Assembly: GCF_009789225.1 (NCBI RefSeq)
Contig: NZ_WSTA01000020.1
Location: 1 to 51,968 of the forward strand
Length of the DNA: 51,968 nt
Direction: 5' to 3'
DNA from: Agromyces seonyuensis
GTDB taxonomy: Bacteria > Actinomycetota > Actinomycetes > Actinomycetales > Microbacteriaceae
The position numbers were made by a program, and so were the translations under genes. The first letter of the stretch is position 1, and every line of letters starts with the position of its first letter. The notes under the pieces were generated by a model. It worked only from the letters and a program-made list of their open reading frames with translations, was not told where the DNA came from and did not search any database. This document shows, one piece after another, positions 35,580-44,509 of the stretch.

Positions 35580-37514
35580 GTGAGCAACGTCGAAGAAAAC
35601 GCCCCTGATCTGCCGAGCGAACCGGCAGGCACCCCCGCATTCGCAGACCTCGGGCTCGACGACGCCGTGCTCCGCGCACTGCAGGACGTCGGGTACGAAA
35701 CCCCCTCGGCCATCCAGGCCGCCACCATCCCGCCGCTGCTGGCCGGCCGCGACGTGCTCGGCACGGCGCAGACCGGCACCGGCAAGACGGCCGCGTTCGC
35801 GCTGCCGATCCTCTCGCGCCTCGACCTCTCCGGCGAGCGCGGCCGCACCCCGCAGGCCCTCGTGCTCGCCCCGACCCGCGAGCTCGCGCTCCAGGTCTGC
35901 GAGGCGTTCGAGCGCTACGCGGCGCACCTGCCCGACGTGCACGTGCTGCCCGTCTACGGCGGCACCGGCTACGGCCCCCAGCTCGCGGCGCTCCGCCGCG
36001 GCGTCGACATCGTCGTGGGCACCCCCGGCCGCGTCATCGACCACCTCGACAAGGGCGTGCTCGACCTCTCGTCGCTGCGCTTCCTCGTGCTCGACGAGGC
36101 CGACGAGATGCTGAAGATGGGCTTCGCCGAGGACGTCGAGACGATCCTCGCCGACACCCCCGACGACAAGCAGGTCGCGCTCTTCTCGGCGACTATGCCC
36201 TCGACCATCCGGCGCCTCGCCGGCCAGTACCTCACCGACCCCGAGCAGATCTCGGTCAAGGCGAAGACCACGACCTCGGCGAACATCTCGCAGCGCTACC
36301 TCATCACCTCGTACGCGCAAAAGGTCGACGCCCTGACCCGCATCTTCGAGGTCGAGACGTTCGAGGCGATGATCGTCTTCGTCCGCACCAAGAGCGAGAC
36401 CGAATCGCTCGCCGAGAAGCTGCGCGCCCGCGGCTACTCCGCGGCCGCCATCTCGGGCGACGTCGCCCAGGCGCAGCGCGAGCGCACCGTCGAGTCGCTG
36501 AAGAACGGCAAGCTCGACATCCTCGTCGCCACCGACGTGGCCGCCCGCGGCCTCGACGTCGACCGCATCAGCCACGTCGTCAACTACGACATCCCGATCG
36601 ACACCGAGTCGTACGTGCACCGCATCGGCCGCACGGGCCGCGCCGGCCGCACGGGCGACGCGATCAGCTTCGTCACGCCCCGCGAGCGCCGCCTGCTCAA
36701 CGCGATCGAGAAGGCCACCCGTCAGCCGCTCACGCAGATGCAGCTGCCGAGCGTCGACGAGGTCAACGCCACGCGCCTCACGCGCTTCGACGACGGCATC
36801 ACGGCGGCGCTCGAGCAGACCGACCGCATCAGCCGGTTCCGCGACATCATCGCCCACTACGTCTCGCACCACGACGTGCCCGAGACGGATGTCGCCGCCG
36901 CCCTCGCCGTGCTCGCGCAGGGCGAGGAGCCGCTGCTGCTCGACCCCGAGGCCGAGCGTCGGCAGGACCGTTTCGACCGCGACCGCGGCGACCGCCAGCA
37001 GCGCGACGACCGGGGCCAGGACGACCGCTCGGGCGGCCGCGGCAAGCCGCGCCGCGAGGGCATGACGACCTACCGCATCGCCGTGGGCCGTCGCCAGCGC
37101 GTGCAGCCGGGCCAGATCGTGGGAGCGCTCGCGAACGAGGGCGGCCTCGGCCGCGACGACTTCGGCCAGATCGACATCCGCCAGGACTTCTCGCTCGTCG
37201 AGCTGCCGAGCGACCTGCCCGGCGACGTCTTCGACCGCCTCGCCGGCACCCGCATCTCGGGCCAGCTCATCGACCTGCGCCCGGACCGCGGCGGCCCCTC
37301 GCGCGGCGGCGACCGCGGCGGACGCGGCGGCGACCGCTACGGCAATGACCGGGGCGGACGCGGCGGCTACGACCGCGGCGGACGCGGCGGCGGCGACCGC
37401 TACGGCAACGACCGCGGCTCGCGCGACGACCGGGGCGGGCGCGGCTACGACCGCGACGACCGCGGCCCGCGCGAGGACTCGGGCGAGCGCCCGTACCGCA
37501 AGCCGCGGCACTGA
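35580..37514 (+). CDS. DEAD-box ATP-dependent RNA helicase with DbpA domain and RGG tail
   Basis: Cytoplasmic RNA helicase, 644 aa, DeaD/CsdA type, for ribosome assembly and RNA unwinding. Motifs in order: Q-motif TPSAIQ, Walker A AQTGTGKT, PTRELA, DEAD, SAT, RGLD and HRIGRTGRAGR. A DbpA-like RNA-binding domain follows (about 495-580, YRIAVGRRQRVQPGQIVGAL ... FSLVELPSDLP). The C terminus is an Arg/Gly/Asp/Tyr-rich disordered tail of repeats such as RGGDRYGNDRGG. The GTG start at 35580 gives the family N terminus; TAACGT lies just upstream, so transcription may be leaderless. Confidence 0.95.
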   Translation: MSNVEENAPDLPSEPAGTPAFADLGLDDAVLRALQDVGYETPSAIQAATIPPLLAGRDVLGTAQTGTGKTAAFALPILSRLDLSGERGRTPQALVLAPTRELALQVCEAFERYAAHLPDVHVLPVYGGTGYGPQLAALRRGVDIVVGTPGRVIDHLDKGVLDLSSLRFLVLDEADEMLKMGFAEDVETILADTPDDKQVALFSATMPSTIRRLAGQYLTDPEQISVKAKTTTSANISQRYLITSYAQKVDALTRIFEVETFEAMIVFVRTKSETESLAEKLRARGYSAAAISGDVAQAQRERTVESLKNGKLDILVATDVAARGLDVDRISHVVNYDIPIDTESYVHRIGRTGRAGRTGDAISFVTPRERRLLNAIEKATRQPLTQMQLPSVDEVNATRLTRFDDGITAALEQTDRISRFRDIIAHYVSHHDVPETDVAAALAVLAQGEEPLLLDPEAERRQDRFDRDRGDRQQRDDRGQDDRSGGRGKPRREGMTTYRIAVGRRQRVQPGQIVGALANEGGLGRDDFGQIDIRQDFSLVELPSDLPGDVFDRLAGTRISGQLIDLRPDRGGPSRGGDRGGRGGDRYGNDRGGRGGYDRGGRGGGDRYGNDRGSRDDRGGRGYDRDDRGPREDSGERPYRKPRH

Positions 37515-37519
37515 GCCGC

Positions 37520-37543
37520 CGGCCGGAACCGCGGTTCCGGCCG
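37520..37543. terminator. Hairpin terminator between helicase and convergent gene
   Basis: An 11-bp stem CGGCCGGAACC / GGTTCCGGCCG with a GC loop base pair, 5 bp past the helicase stop and 7 bp from the stop of the convergent gene; likely serves both. Confidence 0.65.
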
Positions 37544-37550
37544 ACCCGCA

Positions 37551-37973
37551 CTACTGACGGCCCTCGGCGCGCTTCGGCGCGACGGGGGCCGTCCGGCGTC
37601 CGGCGGGCGCGGCGCGCTCGCCCTCGAGGCGCCCGATGTGGTGCTCGAGCAGGCCGAGCGCGGTACGGGCGCGGTCGGCGTCGCGCTCGCCCAGCCGCCC
37701 CGTCGAGCGGAGGGCGCGTGCGCGCACCGTGAGGGAGTGCATCCGACGGCGCGTGTCGTCGACCCACGCCCGGTGCGCGGGCTCCGGGCGACGCGTGAAG
37801 TGCTCGAAGCGGCCGAGCAGCACGGACAGCCGCAGGTCGAGGAGGGACAGGTCGGCGACGAGCGCGTCGGCGTGCTGAGCCGACCCGACCGGGCGGCGGA
37901 CGGGCGTCTCCCGGACGGCCGCGAGGATGGGGTCGATCGGTGCGGCGGAATCGGCTCGGGTCTCGGGTCCCAT
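37551..37973 (-). CDS. Hypothetical protein, helical
   Basis: A 140-aa protein rich in Arg, Ala and Leu with a central region likely to form long helices (LVADLSLLDLRLSVLLGRFE, RARTALGLLEHHIGRLEGER). No signal, membrane segment or known motif. An AAAGGA lies 8 bases before the ATG, supporting the start. The 138 bp upstream hold no recognised signal. Convergent with the helicase gene. Confidence 0.7.
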   Translation of the reverse strand: MGPETRADSAAPIDPILAAVRETPVRRPVGSAQHADALVADLSLLDLRLSVLLGRFEHFTRRPEPAHRAWVDDTRRRMHSLTVRARALRSTGRLGERDADRARTALGLLEHHIGRLEGERAAPAGRRTAPVAPKRAEGRQ

Positions 37974-38111
37974 GTCGGATCCTTTCGGAACTCCGGCCTC
38001 GGCCGAAGATCACGACGTTACCCGGCACCCCGGACAACACGTGTCACCCGCGCTCGGCGCGTCGGTCCGATCGCGCTTCCCGCGGCCATCCGGGCCGCCC
38101 GCACCCGGCGC

Positions 38112-38345
38112 TCAGAACGCGGCGACGAGCAGCCAGACGAAGATGAACACGCCCATCGCGAGGAACACGAGTCCGATCGCGAGGAACATCCCCGCCTTCG
38201 GGCTGCGCAGCCCGGGCCGCATGCCCGGCGCCTCGCGCTCGGCCTTGATGGTCGCCGCGAGCCAGTTGCGCCGGACGACGAGCAGGCCGCCGACGAAGAG
38301 GGCGAGCACGGCCCAGACGAGCGCGAAGATCAGGCCGGGTTCCAC
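38112..38345 (-). CDS. Small two-helix membrane protein
   Basis: A 77-aa protein with two hydrophobic helices (about 4-24, LIFALVWAVLALFVGGLLVV; and about 53-76, FLAIGLVFLAMGVFIFVWLL) joined by a basic loop (RRNWLAATIKAEREA). No family recognised. The GTG start has GGTAGG 8 bases upstream. It follows the YgiB-like gene by 35 bp on the same strand and may belong to that operon. Confidence 0.7.
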   Translation of the reverse strand: MEPGLIFALVWAVLALFVGGLLVVRRNWLAATIKAEREAPGMRPGLRSPKAGMFLAIGLVFLAMGVFIFVWLLVAAF

Positions 38346-38380
38346 CCGGGAAGCCTACCCGCGCGCGCCGGCGCGTCCGT

Positions 38381-39034
38381 TCAGCCGCCCACCGAGAAGC
38401 CGCCGGCCGACTTCGCCGAGGTGCCGAAGCCGGTCTTGCCCGAGTTGCCGAAGCCGCCGGTGAGGGGCGCACGCGAGCCGAGCGTCGCATCCGGAGCCGC
38501 CTTGGAGACGACATCGGGCTGCGCGGCCGCGCCCGAAGCGGCGAAGCCGCCGCTCGTGACGCTCGACCACGAGCTCGCCCGGGACGAGTCCCAACGGGAC
38601 CCCGCGAAGAGCAGCGGTCCGAGCCAGAGGCCGCCGCCGTAGTGGCCGTGGTAGGCGTCGGTGCTCTCGCAGAGTTCCTCCGGGGTGCCCTCGACCTGCT
38701 GGCCGTCGGCCTCGAGCGCGGCGATCCGCTCCCGCACGTCGGCGAGGCAGTCGGCCTCCGACTCGTAGACGGGGCGCTCGACGCCGTCGGGCAGCACGTA
38801 CTTCTCGCCGTCGGCGCCGAGCACGACCTCGCCGTCCTCGGGGATGCTCGTGCAGCCCGCGAGCAGGAACAGGGCGCCGGCGACGCCGATCGCGAGCCCG
38901 ACCCGTGCGGCGGGGCGCCGGGCGGCCAGCGCGTCGAGCGGCACGCCCGTGCTCCGTCGACGGGCGGCGCCCGTCGGCGAGGATGCGGCGGTCGCGACGG
39001 CGCTCGGGTCGCCGTCGGCGTCGGGTCGGCTCAT
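38381..39034 (-). CDS. YgiB-like (DUF1190-type) lipoprotein
   Basis: A 217-aa protein with a long basic N terminus, a hydrophobic segment and a lipobox LLAGC near residue 60. After it come a Cys-containing stretch (ESEADCLADVRERIAALEAD, EELCESTD), a GGGLWLGPLLFAGSRW segment and a Gly/Ser-rich tail (GGFGNSGKTGFGTSAKSAGG). This layout matches E. coli YgiB as I know it (lipoprotein, paired Cys, FWMPLM-like segment, GGFG tail). Its ATG overlaps the stop of the YgiC-like gene (ATGA), the same pairing as ygiB-ygiC. Function unknown. Confidence 0.65.
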   Translation of the reverse strand: MSRPDADGDPSAVATAASSPTGAARRRSTGVPLDALAARRPAARVGLAIGVAGALFLLAGCTSIPEDGEVVLGADGEKYVLPDGVERPVYESEADCLADVRERIAALEADGQQVEGTPEELCESTDAYHGHYGGGLWLGPLLFAGSRWDSSRASSWSSVTSGGFAASGAAAQPDVVSKAAPDATLGSRAPLTGGFGNSGKTGFGTSAKSAGGFSVGG

Positions 39035-40299
39035 GCGGATTCCTCGGCGTGGTCGGGGTCGGCAGGGCGACCGGCGGGGCGCGGGTCGGTGATGAAGTGC
39101 GGCACGAACTCGGCGAGGTCGCCCGTGATCGGGCCGCTGGTCTCGCGGATGCCGATGCCGGCGGGGGTCTCCCCCACGACCCACGAGCCCACGACCGGGG
39201 TGCGACCGTCGAAACGGGCGAAGCCCGCGCGCTGCTGGAAGACGAAGCCCTCGGCGCCGTAGTCGCCCGGCTGCTCCGCCTCGATCGTGCCGTCGGCGCG
39301 GATGAGGGTGACGTTGCCGCCCTCGCGGCCGAGCAGCGGCTTCATGACGCGGTCGACGTCGGCGAGCGGCGCGGGGCTGCGGAACGCCGGCAGCAGGTTC
39401 GGGTGCCCGGGGAAGAGCTCGTGCAGCACGACGAGGAGCTGCTTGTTGGAGAGGAGCAGTTTCCAGGCCGGCTCGATCCACGCGGTCGCTCCGCGCGTCT
39501 CGGGCAGGAGCGCGGCGAACTGCTCGATCGCCATCCACTCCCACGGGTAGAGCTTGAAGATGCGCTCGACCCGCTCCCCGTCGGCATCCACGAACGCCCG
39601 CGCGTCGGCGTCGAAGGCGAGCTGCTCGACGAAGATCTGCTTCGGGTCGAACCCGGCCTCGCGGGCCGTCTCGGCGAGGTAGGCGACGGTGTCGAAGTCC
39701 TCGACGATGAGCCGGCCGTCGCCGCCGTCGTGCAGCGAGGCGAGGTGCAGGCGGGCGCCGGGCGCGACCCCGAACCGTTCGGCCCGCACGTGCGCCCACT
39801 GCTCGACCAGCAGCTCGTGGAGGAGGTTGAACTGGTCGGACTCCGCCCCGCGCGACTCCCGCAGCCACTGCCACTGGGCGGCGGACGACTCGACGAGCGA
39901 GGTCGGGGTGTCGGCGTTGAACTCGAGCATCCGGATGTCTCGGACCTCGACGGACCCGTCGGGCCGGGCCGGGCCGTCGAGCGCGAGGTCGAAGCGCCCG
40001 TAGAGCGTCGGGTCGTCCTCGTCCCACGAGCGCTCGACGAGGTCGTGCAGCGGGGTCGGGATCGCGAACTCGGCGAAGCGGCGGTGCCGCACGACGTGCT
40101 CGACGGCGTCCATGCAGCGCGCGAAGAGCTCGGCGGTCGCCGCCTCGATCGCGTCGATCTCGGCGGAGGCGAATCCGTAGGCGGCCTCCTCCTGCCAGTA
40201 CGGGCGGCCGCCCTCGGAGGGCAGGTCGTGGAACGTGAAGCCGATGCGGTCGAAGCCCGCGCGCCAGTCGGGGCGGGGCGCCTGGGCGACGCGGATCAT
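39031..40299 (-). CDS. Glutathionylspermidine synthase family protein (YgiC/YjfC-like)
   Basis: ATP-grasp type ligase domain protein, 422 aa, the normal length of YgiC-like members that lack the amidase half. Recognisable: IGFTFHDLPSEGGRPYWQEE near the N terminus, LEFNADTPTSLVESSAAQWQ, LYPWEWMAIEQFA, EPAWKLLLSNKQLLVVLHEL, FPGHPNLLPAF and ETSGPITGDLAEFVPHFI. YgiC-like proteins are thought to ligate a peptide or protein partner, not spermidine. Coupled to the lipoprotein gene by a 4-base overlap. Divergent from the MOSC gene. Confidence 0.88.
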   Translation of the reverse strand: MIRVAQAPRPDWRAGFDRIGFTFHDLPSEGGRPYWQEEAAYGFASAEIDAIEAATAELFARCMDAVEHVVRHRRFAEFAIPTPLHDLVERSWDEDDPTLYGRFDLALDGPARPDGSVEVRDIRMLEFNADTPTSLVESSAAQWQWLRESRGAESDQFNLLHELLVEQWAHVRAERFGVAPGARLHLASLHDGGDGRLIVEDFDTVAYLAETAREAGFDPKQIFVEQLAFDADARAFVDADGERVERIFKLYPWEWMAIEQFAALLPETRGATAWIEPAWKLLLSNKQLLVVLHELFPGHPNLLPAFRSPAPLADVDRVMKPLLGREGGNVTLIRADGTIEAEQPGDYGAEGFVFQQRAGFARFDGRTPVVGSWVVGETPAGIGIRETSGPITGDLAEFVPHFITDPRPAGRPADPDHAEESA

Positions 40300-40374
40300 C
40301 GGAGGATCGGGCGCGGGTTCGGGCGGTGCACGGCACGACACTAGCCGCTCGGCGGCCTCCGCTAGCCTCGTCGG

Positions 40375-41082
40375 ATGACCACGGCCGGCACCATCGAGCG
40401 CATCTGGCGGTATCCCATCAAGTCGACGGGCGGCGAACTGCTCGACTCGGTCGAGGTCGAGGCGCGCGGACTCGTCGGCGACCGGCTCTGGGCGGTGCGC
40501 GAGTCCGACGGCAAGCTCGGCTCCGGCAAGAACGGCAAGCGGTTCCGGCGGATGCCCGAGCTGCGCGATCTCGCCGGGCGCACGAACCCGGGCGGCGTGC
40601 CGACGCTCCTCGACTCCGAAGGTCGGGTCGTCGACGACGTCGACGCGTTCCTCCGGGCGACGACGGGGCGCGACGTCGCCCTCGAACGCGAGGACGCCGT
40701 CCAGCACCTCGACTCGGCGCCCGTGAGCATCCTCTCGACGGCGACGCTCGAGTGGATGCGCGAGGCGCTGCCCGAGGTCGCCACCGACGAGCGCCGGTTC
40801 CGCCCGAACTTCCTGGTGCGCACGCCCCCGGGCACGCCGCCGTTCGTCGAGGAGACGTGGGCGGGCCGGACGTTGCGGATCGGCGAGCAGGGCGTGCGCA
40901 TCGCCGTCGACCACGCGTGCGAGCGCTGCATCATGGTGAACGCCGCCCACGAGGACCTGCCGGAGTCGAACCTCGTGCTGCGCACCATCGCGAAGCAGCG
41001 CGACAACCGGCTCATGGTGCTGTGCTTCGTCGCCGGCGGCGGCATCGCCCGCGTCGGCGACGCCGTGGTGCTCGAGGACTGA
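40375..41082 (+). CDS. MOSC domain-containing protein
   Basis: A 235-aa protein with an N-terminal MOSC_N-like beta domain (TIERIWRYPIKSTGGELLDS, GLVGDRLWAV) and a MOSC domain with the conserved Cys in HACERCIMVNAA. MOSC proteins bind molybdenum cofactor and may act as sulfur carriers or N-hydroxylamine reductase partners. The ATG lies 6 bases after TAGCCT (40363-40368), so the transcript may be leaderless. RidA follows at 59 bp on the same strand. Confidence 0.88.
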   Translation: MTTAGTIERIWRYPIKSTGGELLDSVEVEARGLVGDRLWAVRESDGKLGSGKNGKRFRRMPELRDLAGRTNPGGVPTLLDSEGRVVDDVDAFLRATTGRDVALEREDAVQHLDSAPVSILSTATLEWMREALPEVATDERRFRPNFLVRTPPGTPPFVEETWAGRTLRIGEQGVRIAVDHACERCIMVNAAHEDLPESNLVLRTIAKQRDNRLMVLCFVAGGGIARVGDAVVLED

Positions 41083-41141
41083 ACCGACCCGCTCGTCCGC
41101 GCCCGGGCCGCGCTGTCCGGGGTGCGTGCGAACGTGAGGGA

Positions 41142-41543
41142 ATGTCCGGTATCCAGTTGCTGCGCCCCGAGGGGCTCGTCCGCAGCCCCGCCTTCAGCCA
41201 CGTCGCGGTGGTGCCGCCCGGCGCGACGACGATCTACGTCGGCGGCCAGGACGCGATCGACGCCGACGGCGCGCTCGTCGGCGGCGACGACGTGGCCGCC
41301 CAGTCGATCCGTGCGGTCGAGAACGCCGAGGTCGCGCTCGCGGCGGCGGGGGCGGGCCTCGCCGACGTCGTGCAGTGGACGGTGCTCTTCGCCGCGGGCG
41401 CCGACGTCGCCGCGGGGTACGGCGCGATCGCGGGCAAGCTCGCGGCCGAGGAGCCGCCGCTCGTCGTCGCGGCGTTCGTCGCGGGGCTCGCCGTGCCGGG
41501 CGCGCTCGTCGAGGTCTCGGCGATCGCGGCCGTCGTGCGCTGA
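41142..41543 (+). CDS. RidA family (YjgF) protein
   Basis: A 133-aa member of the RidA/YjgF family, which deaminates reactive imines from PLP enzymes. Features: HVAVVPPGATTIYVGGQDAI, QSIRAVENAEVALAAAGAGL, DVVQWTVLF and an ALVEVSAIAAV C terminus. The Arg that RidA uses to bind the carboxylate (usually in the C-terminal part, near SR/AR) is not evident, so it may belong to another YjgF subgroup. GAGGGA precedes the ATG. Confidence 0.8.
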   Translation: MSGIQLLRPEGLVRSPAFSHVAVVPPGATTIYVGGQDAIDADGALVGGDDVAAQSIRAVENAEVALAAAGAGLADVVQWTVLFAAGADVAAGYGAIAGKLAAEEPPLVVAAFVAGLAVPGALVEVSAIAAVVR

Positions 41544-41577
41544 GCGACGTCCGCGCGGGCATCCGGTCGACCGCAGT

Positions 41578-41618
41578 CGAGCCGAGCGCGAACGAGCCGA
41601 GCGCGAAACGAGCCGAGC
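41578..41618 (+). repeat. Short 15-bp tandem repeat
   Basis: CGAGCCGAGCGCGAA occurs twice in tandem and a third time partly, between the convergent RidA and EamA genes. With a downstream CGGCTCG it can form a weak hairpin. Confidence 0.6.
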
Positions 41619-41649
41619 CCGTGCCGTCGTGCCCGGCTCGCCCGTCTGC

Positions 41650-42489
41650 TCAGCCGAGCGCGAGCGTCGCCACGGCGAGCGTGCAGATGCCGATGCCGAT
41701 GCGCTGCGCGAGGCGGATCCGCTCGCCGAGCAGCGCCGCGGCGAGCAGCACCGTCACCGCCGGGTAGAGGGATGCCAGGACGGCGACGATCCCGAGTTCG
41801 GACGCACCCGCGGCGAGGGCGAATGCGAGGGTACCGCCGGCTCCGAGCACCCCGGAGGCGCTGCCCCAGCCGATCGCGCGCCGCCCCGGGCGCCACGGCT
41901 GCCGGAGCGCCAGGCCGGTCGCCGCGGTCAGCAGCGCGCCGATCGCCTGGTCGGCGGCGAGCGGCAGCGGTCCCGCGTCGTCCGAGAGCTGGGCGAGCGC
42001 GATGAAGAGCAGCCCGAAGCCCGCACCGGCGAGGGCTCCGTCGACGAACGCTCCGCGCGAGCCCGACGTCGCCGGGCTGCTCGTCTCGCGGGACACCAGC
42101 CAGATCCCCGGCAGCGCCACGAGCATGCCGGTCCAGGAGATCCACCCGGGCCGGTCGCCAAGGGCGGTGCCCGCCAGCACCGGCAGCGCGGCCGCGCCGA
42201 CGGCGGAGACCGGCGCGACGACGCCCATCCGACCGCGCGCGAACCCGCGCAGCAGGAAGATGCTGCCGCTCGCGGAGCCGACACCGGCCAACGCGGCCCA
42301 GCCGAAATCCGACGGGATCGGACTGCCGGGCAGCACCGCCGCGTACGCGAGCAGCGCGAGGGCGCCGGCGGTCTGCCCCACGAGCGCGATCTGCAACGAG
42401 GACGCGCGTCGCGCACCGACGCCGCCGACGAAGTCCGAGGCGCCGTAGGCGACGGCCGACGCGAGGCCCAGCAGGATTCCGAGGTTCAC
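41650..42489 (-). CDS. EamA/DMT family transporter
   Basis: Membrane transporter, 279 aa, with ten hydrophobic segments in two EamA halves (about 1-130 and 150-279); the N terminus reads LLGLASAVAYGASDFVGGVG. Each half has the small-residue-rich helices of the family (GVVAPVSAVGAAALPVLAG; ELGIVAVLASLYPAVTVLLA). Start is a GTG at 42487-42489, 7 bases after TATCTT, suggesting leaderless transcription. It diverges from a MocR regulator gene 89 bp away, a common pairing for PLP- or amino-acid-related transporters. Confidence 0.88.
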   Translation of the reverse strand: MNLGILLGLASAVAYGASDFVGGVGARRASSLQIALVGQTAGALALLAYAAVLPGSPIPSDFGWAALAGVGSASGSIFLLRGFARGRMGVVAPVSAVGAAALPVLAGTALGDRPGWISWTGMLVALPGIWLVSRETSSPATSGSRGAFVDGALAGAGFGLLFIALAQLSDDAGPLPLAADQAIGALLTAATGLALRQPWRPGRRAIGWGSASGVLGAGGTLAFALAAGASELGIVAVLASLYPAVTVLLAAALLGERIRLAQRIGIGICTLAVATLALG

Positions 42490-42510
42490 GGCCTCGAAGA
42501 TACGGGCGAT

Positions 42511-42555
42511 GCGGTCTAGCCTGGAGAGCCAATCGGCGACCTCGCCGGTGGACCA
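42511..42555. promoter_or_regulatory. Possible MocR operator half-sites
   Basis: GCGGTCTA (42511-42518) and GGTGGACCA (42547-42555) lie in the divergent region; related MocR/PdxR regulators recognise paired GGTCTA/GGACTA-like half-sites. Tentative. Confidence 0.25.
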
Positions 42556-42578
42556 TTCGCGAGGGTGGGGGTGCGGCG

Positions 42579-44042
42579 ATGGAGTGGGCGCGAGGCGGTC
42601 CCGATCTCCCGCTGAGCCTGGACCGGGAGGCCGGCCCCCTCGGCGTGCAGATCCAGGACCAGCTGCGTGCGGCGATCCGGGAGCGACGGCTCACCGCGAG
42701 CGACCCGCTGCCGGCCAGCCGGCGCCTCGCGGCGCTGCTCGGCGTCTCGCGGGGCACGGTGGTCGACGCGTACGAGCAACTGGTGTCCGAGGGCTACCTC
42801 GAGGCGACCGTGGGCGCGGGCACCCGGGTGGCCGCAGCGGCCGACGGACCGGCCGGTCCCCCGCACCGCGTCGCCGCGGCATCCGCCGCCCCGCTCCCCC
42901 GGCCGGTCGGGATCGACTTCGAGTACGGCGTCCCCGACCTCCGCTCGGTGCCGCTGCTCGACTGGAGCCGCGCGGTCGCCGAAGCGACGCGCACCCTCCC
43001 GACCGCGGAACTCGGCGACGAGACCGCGGGCGGCTCGCGGCACCTCCGCGAGGTCGTCACGGCCTACCACCGACGGGTCCGCTCCGGCGTCGCGGTCGCC
43101 GACGACGCCGTCATCGTCTCCGGCTTCCGTCAGGGGCTGGCGTTCTCGCTGGCGGTGCTGGCCCGTCACGGCATCCGCCGGGTCGCCCTCGAAGATCCCG
43201 GCCCGCGCGACCACGACCGCATCGCCCGGCGTGCCGGCCTGGACGCGGTGGCGGTGCCGGTCGACGACGACGGGATCGACGTCGAGCGGCTGCGCGCGAG
43301 CGGCGCGCGCGCCGTCGTCGTGACGCCCGCCCACCAGTGCCCGACCGGCGTCGCGCTCGCCCCGGCACGACGCCGCGCGCTCGTCGCGTGGGCGGACGAG
43401 GTCGACGGCGTCATCCTCGAGGACGACTACGACGCCGAATTCCGCTACGACCGCCAGCCGGTCGGGTCGCTCCAGGGGCTCGCCCCGCACCGCGTGATCG
43501 CGCTGGGATCGGTCAGCAAGACCCTCGCGCCGGCCATCCGACTGGGCTGGGTGCTGGCGCCGCCGCGGTTCGTGCCGGAGATCATGGAGGAACGACGGCT
43601 CAGCAGCCGCGGGGTGCCCGGCCTCGATCAGGAGGCGTTGGCCCTGCTGATCGAGTCCGGTCGGTTCGACCGGCACCTGCGTCGCATGCGGGACCGCTAC
43701 CGGGTGCGCCGCGACGTCCTCGCCGTCGAGGTCGAGCGGGCGTTCGGCCCGGGTCGTCTGCAGGGGCTGGCGGCGGGGTGCCACGCACTCCTCCGGCTGC
43801 CGGACGGCGCCGACGAGGACGCCGTCGTCGCGGGGGCGGCCGCCCGAGGCGTCCGCGTCAACGGGGTCGGCGACTACCGGGTCCCGTCGACGGCGCCGAC
43901 CGCCGAGCGGGGAGACGCGTCCGTGCCGAGTCCGCCCGCCCTCGTGCTCGGGTTCGGCAACGTGAGCCGCGACCGGATCCCGGAGGGCGTCCGCCTCATC
44001 GCCGACGCGCTCGACGACGCCGGCAGGGCTCCGCGAGTCTGA
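42579..44042 (+). CDS. MocR/PdxR-type regulator (GntR HTH plus aminotransferase domain)
   Basis: A 487-aa regulator. The N-terminal winged-helix GntR domain (about 15-85) reads LGVQIQDQLRAAIRERRLTA then LGVSRGTVVDAYEQLVSEGY. The rest is a fold-type I aminotransferase-like domain that binds PLP, with the Lys in GSVSKTLAPAIRLGW and DDYDAEFRYDRQPVGSLQGL. It probably controls the divergent EamA gene and perhaps the convergent PPOX gene. It ends 5 bp from that gene. Confidence 0.92.
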   Translation: MEWARGGPDLPLSLDREAGPLGVQIQDQLRAAIRERRLTASDPLPASRRLAALLGVSRGTVVDAYEQLVSEGYLEATVGAGTRVAAAADGPAGPPHRVAAASAAPLPRPVGIDFEYGVPDLRSVPLLDWSRAVAEATRTLPTAELGDETAGGSRHLREVVTAYHRRVRSGVAVADDAVIVSGFRQGLAFSLAVLARHGIRRVALEDPGPRDHDRIARRAGLDAVAVPVDDDGIDVERLRASGARAVVVTPAHQCPTGVALAPARRRALVAWADEVDGVILEDDYDAEFRYDRQPVGSLQGLAPHRVIALGSVSKTLAPAIRLGWVLAPPRFVPEIMEERRLSSRGVPGLDQEALALLIESGRFDRHLRRMRDRYRVRRDVLAVEVERAFGPGRLQGLAAGCHALLRLPDGADEDAVVAGAAARGVRVNGVGDYRVPSTAPTAERGDASVPSPPALVLGFGNVSRDRIPEGVRLIADALDDAGRAPRV

Positions 44043-44047
44043 TCGGC

Positions 44048-44467
44048 TCAGCCGAGGTCGACCGACTCGATCGCCGCAGGCCGCTCGCGGTAGTCGCCGT
44101 GGCGCGCCCAGTTCGGGATGACGCGGACGAGCACGACGCCCGGGTCGTCGAAGGACGCCGCGTACTGCGGGAACGCGGCGAGGTAGGCCGCGGTGCAGCG
44201 CTCCTGGTCCCCGCCCGCCGGCGAGTCCGCGACGCCCTCGACCTGGAGCGTCGTGCCGTCGAGGCCGCCGATCACGACCGAGACGCGGTCGTCGCGCCCG
44301 AGGTCGGCGATCTTGCGCGAACCGCTCCGCGCGTTGCACACGAGCTCCCCGGCGTCGGTCGCCGTCAGTTCGAGGAACGCGGAGTGCGGCGACCCCTCCG
44401 GACCGACCGTGGACAGCACGCCCCAGCCCTGCGCCCGCACGTACTCGATCATCCGCTCCGCCCGCAT
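44048..44467 (-). CDS. Pyridoxamine 5'-phosphate oxidase family protein
   Basis: A 139-aa split-barrel flavin-binding-like protein: RAQGWGVLSTVGPEGSPHSA, VCNARSGSRKIADLGRDDRV and a beta-rich remainder. It is too short for PdxH and is a PPOX-type protein of unknown substrate (FMN, F420 or heme binding are all known in the family). Its neighbour is a PLP-binding MocR regulator. Confidence 0.85.
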   Translation of the reverse strand: MRAERMIEYVRAQGWGVLSTVGPEGSPHSAFLELTATDAGELVCNARSGSRKIADLGRDDRVSVVIGGLDGTTLQVEGVADSPAGGDQERCTAAYLAAFPQYAASFDDPGVVLVRVIPNWARHGDYRERPAAIESVDLG

Positions 44468-44509
44468 GGATCGCAGCCTAGGGGGCGGGCCTGGTCTGGG
44501 CCGGTCGCC

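Noticed and set aside
37315-37510. Repetitive DNA at the end of the helicase gene as a mobile repeat
   Set aside because: It encodes the RGG/RGGDRYGNDRGG tail normal for DEAD-box helicases of this type and has no palindromic unit.
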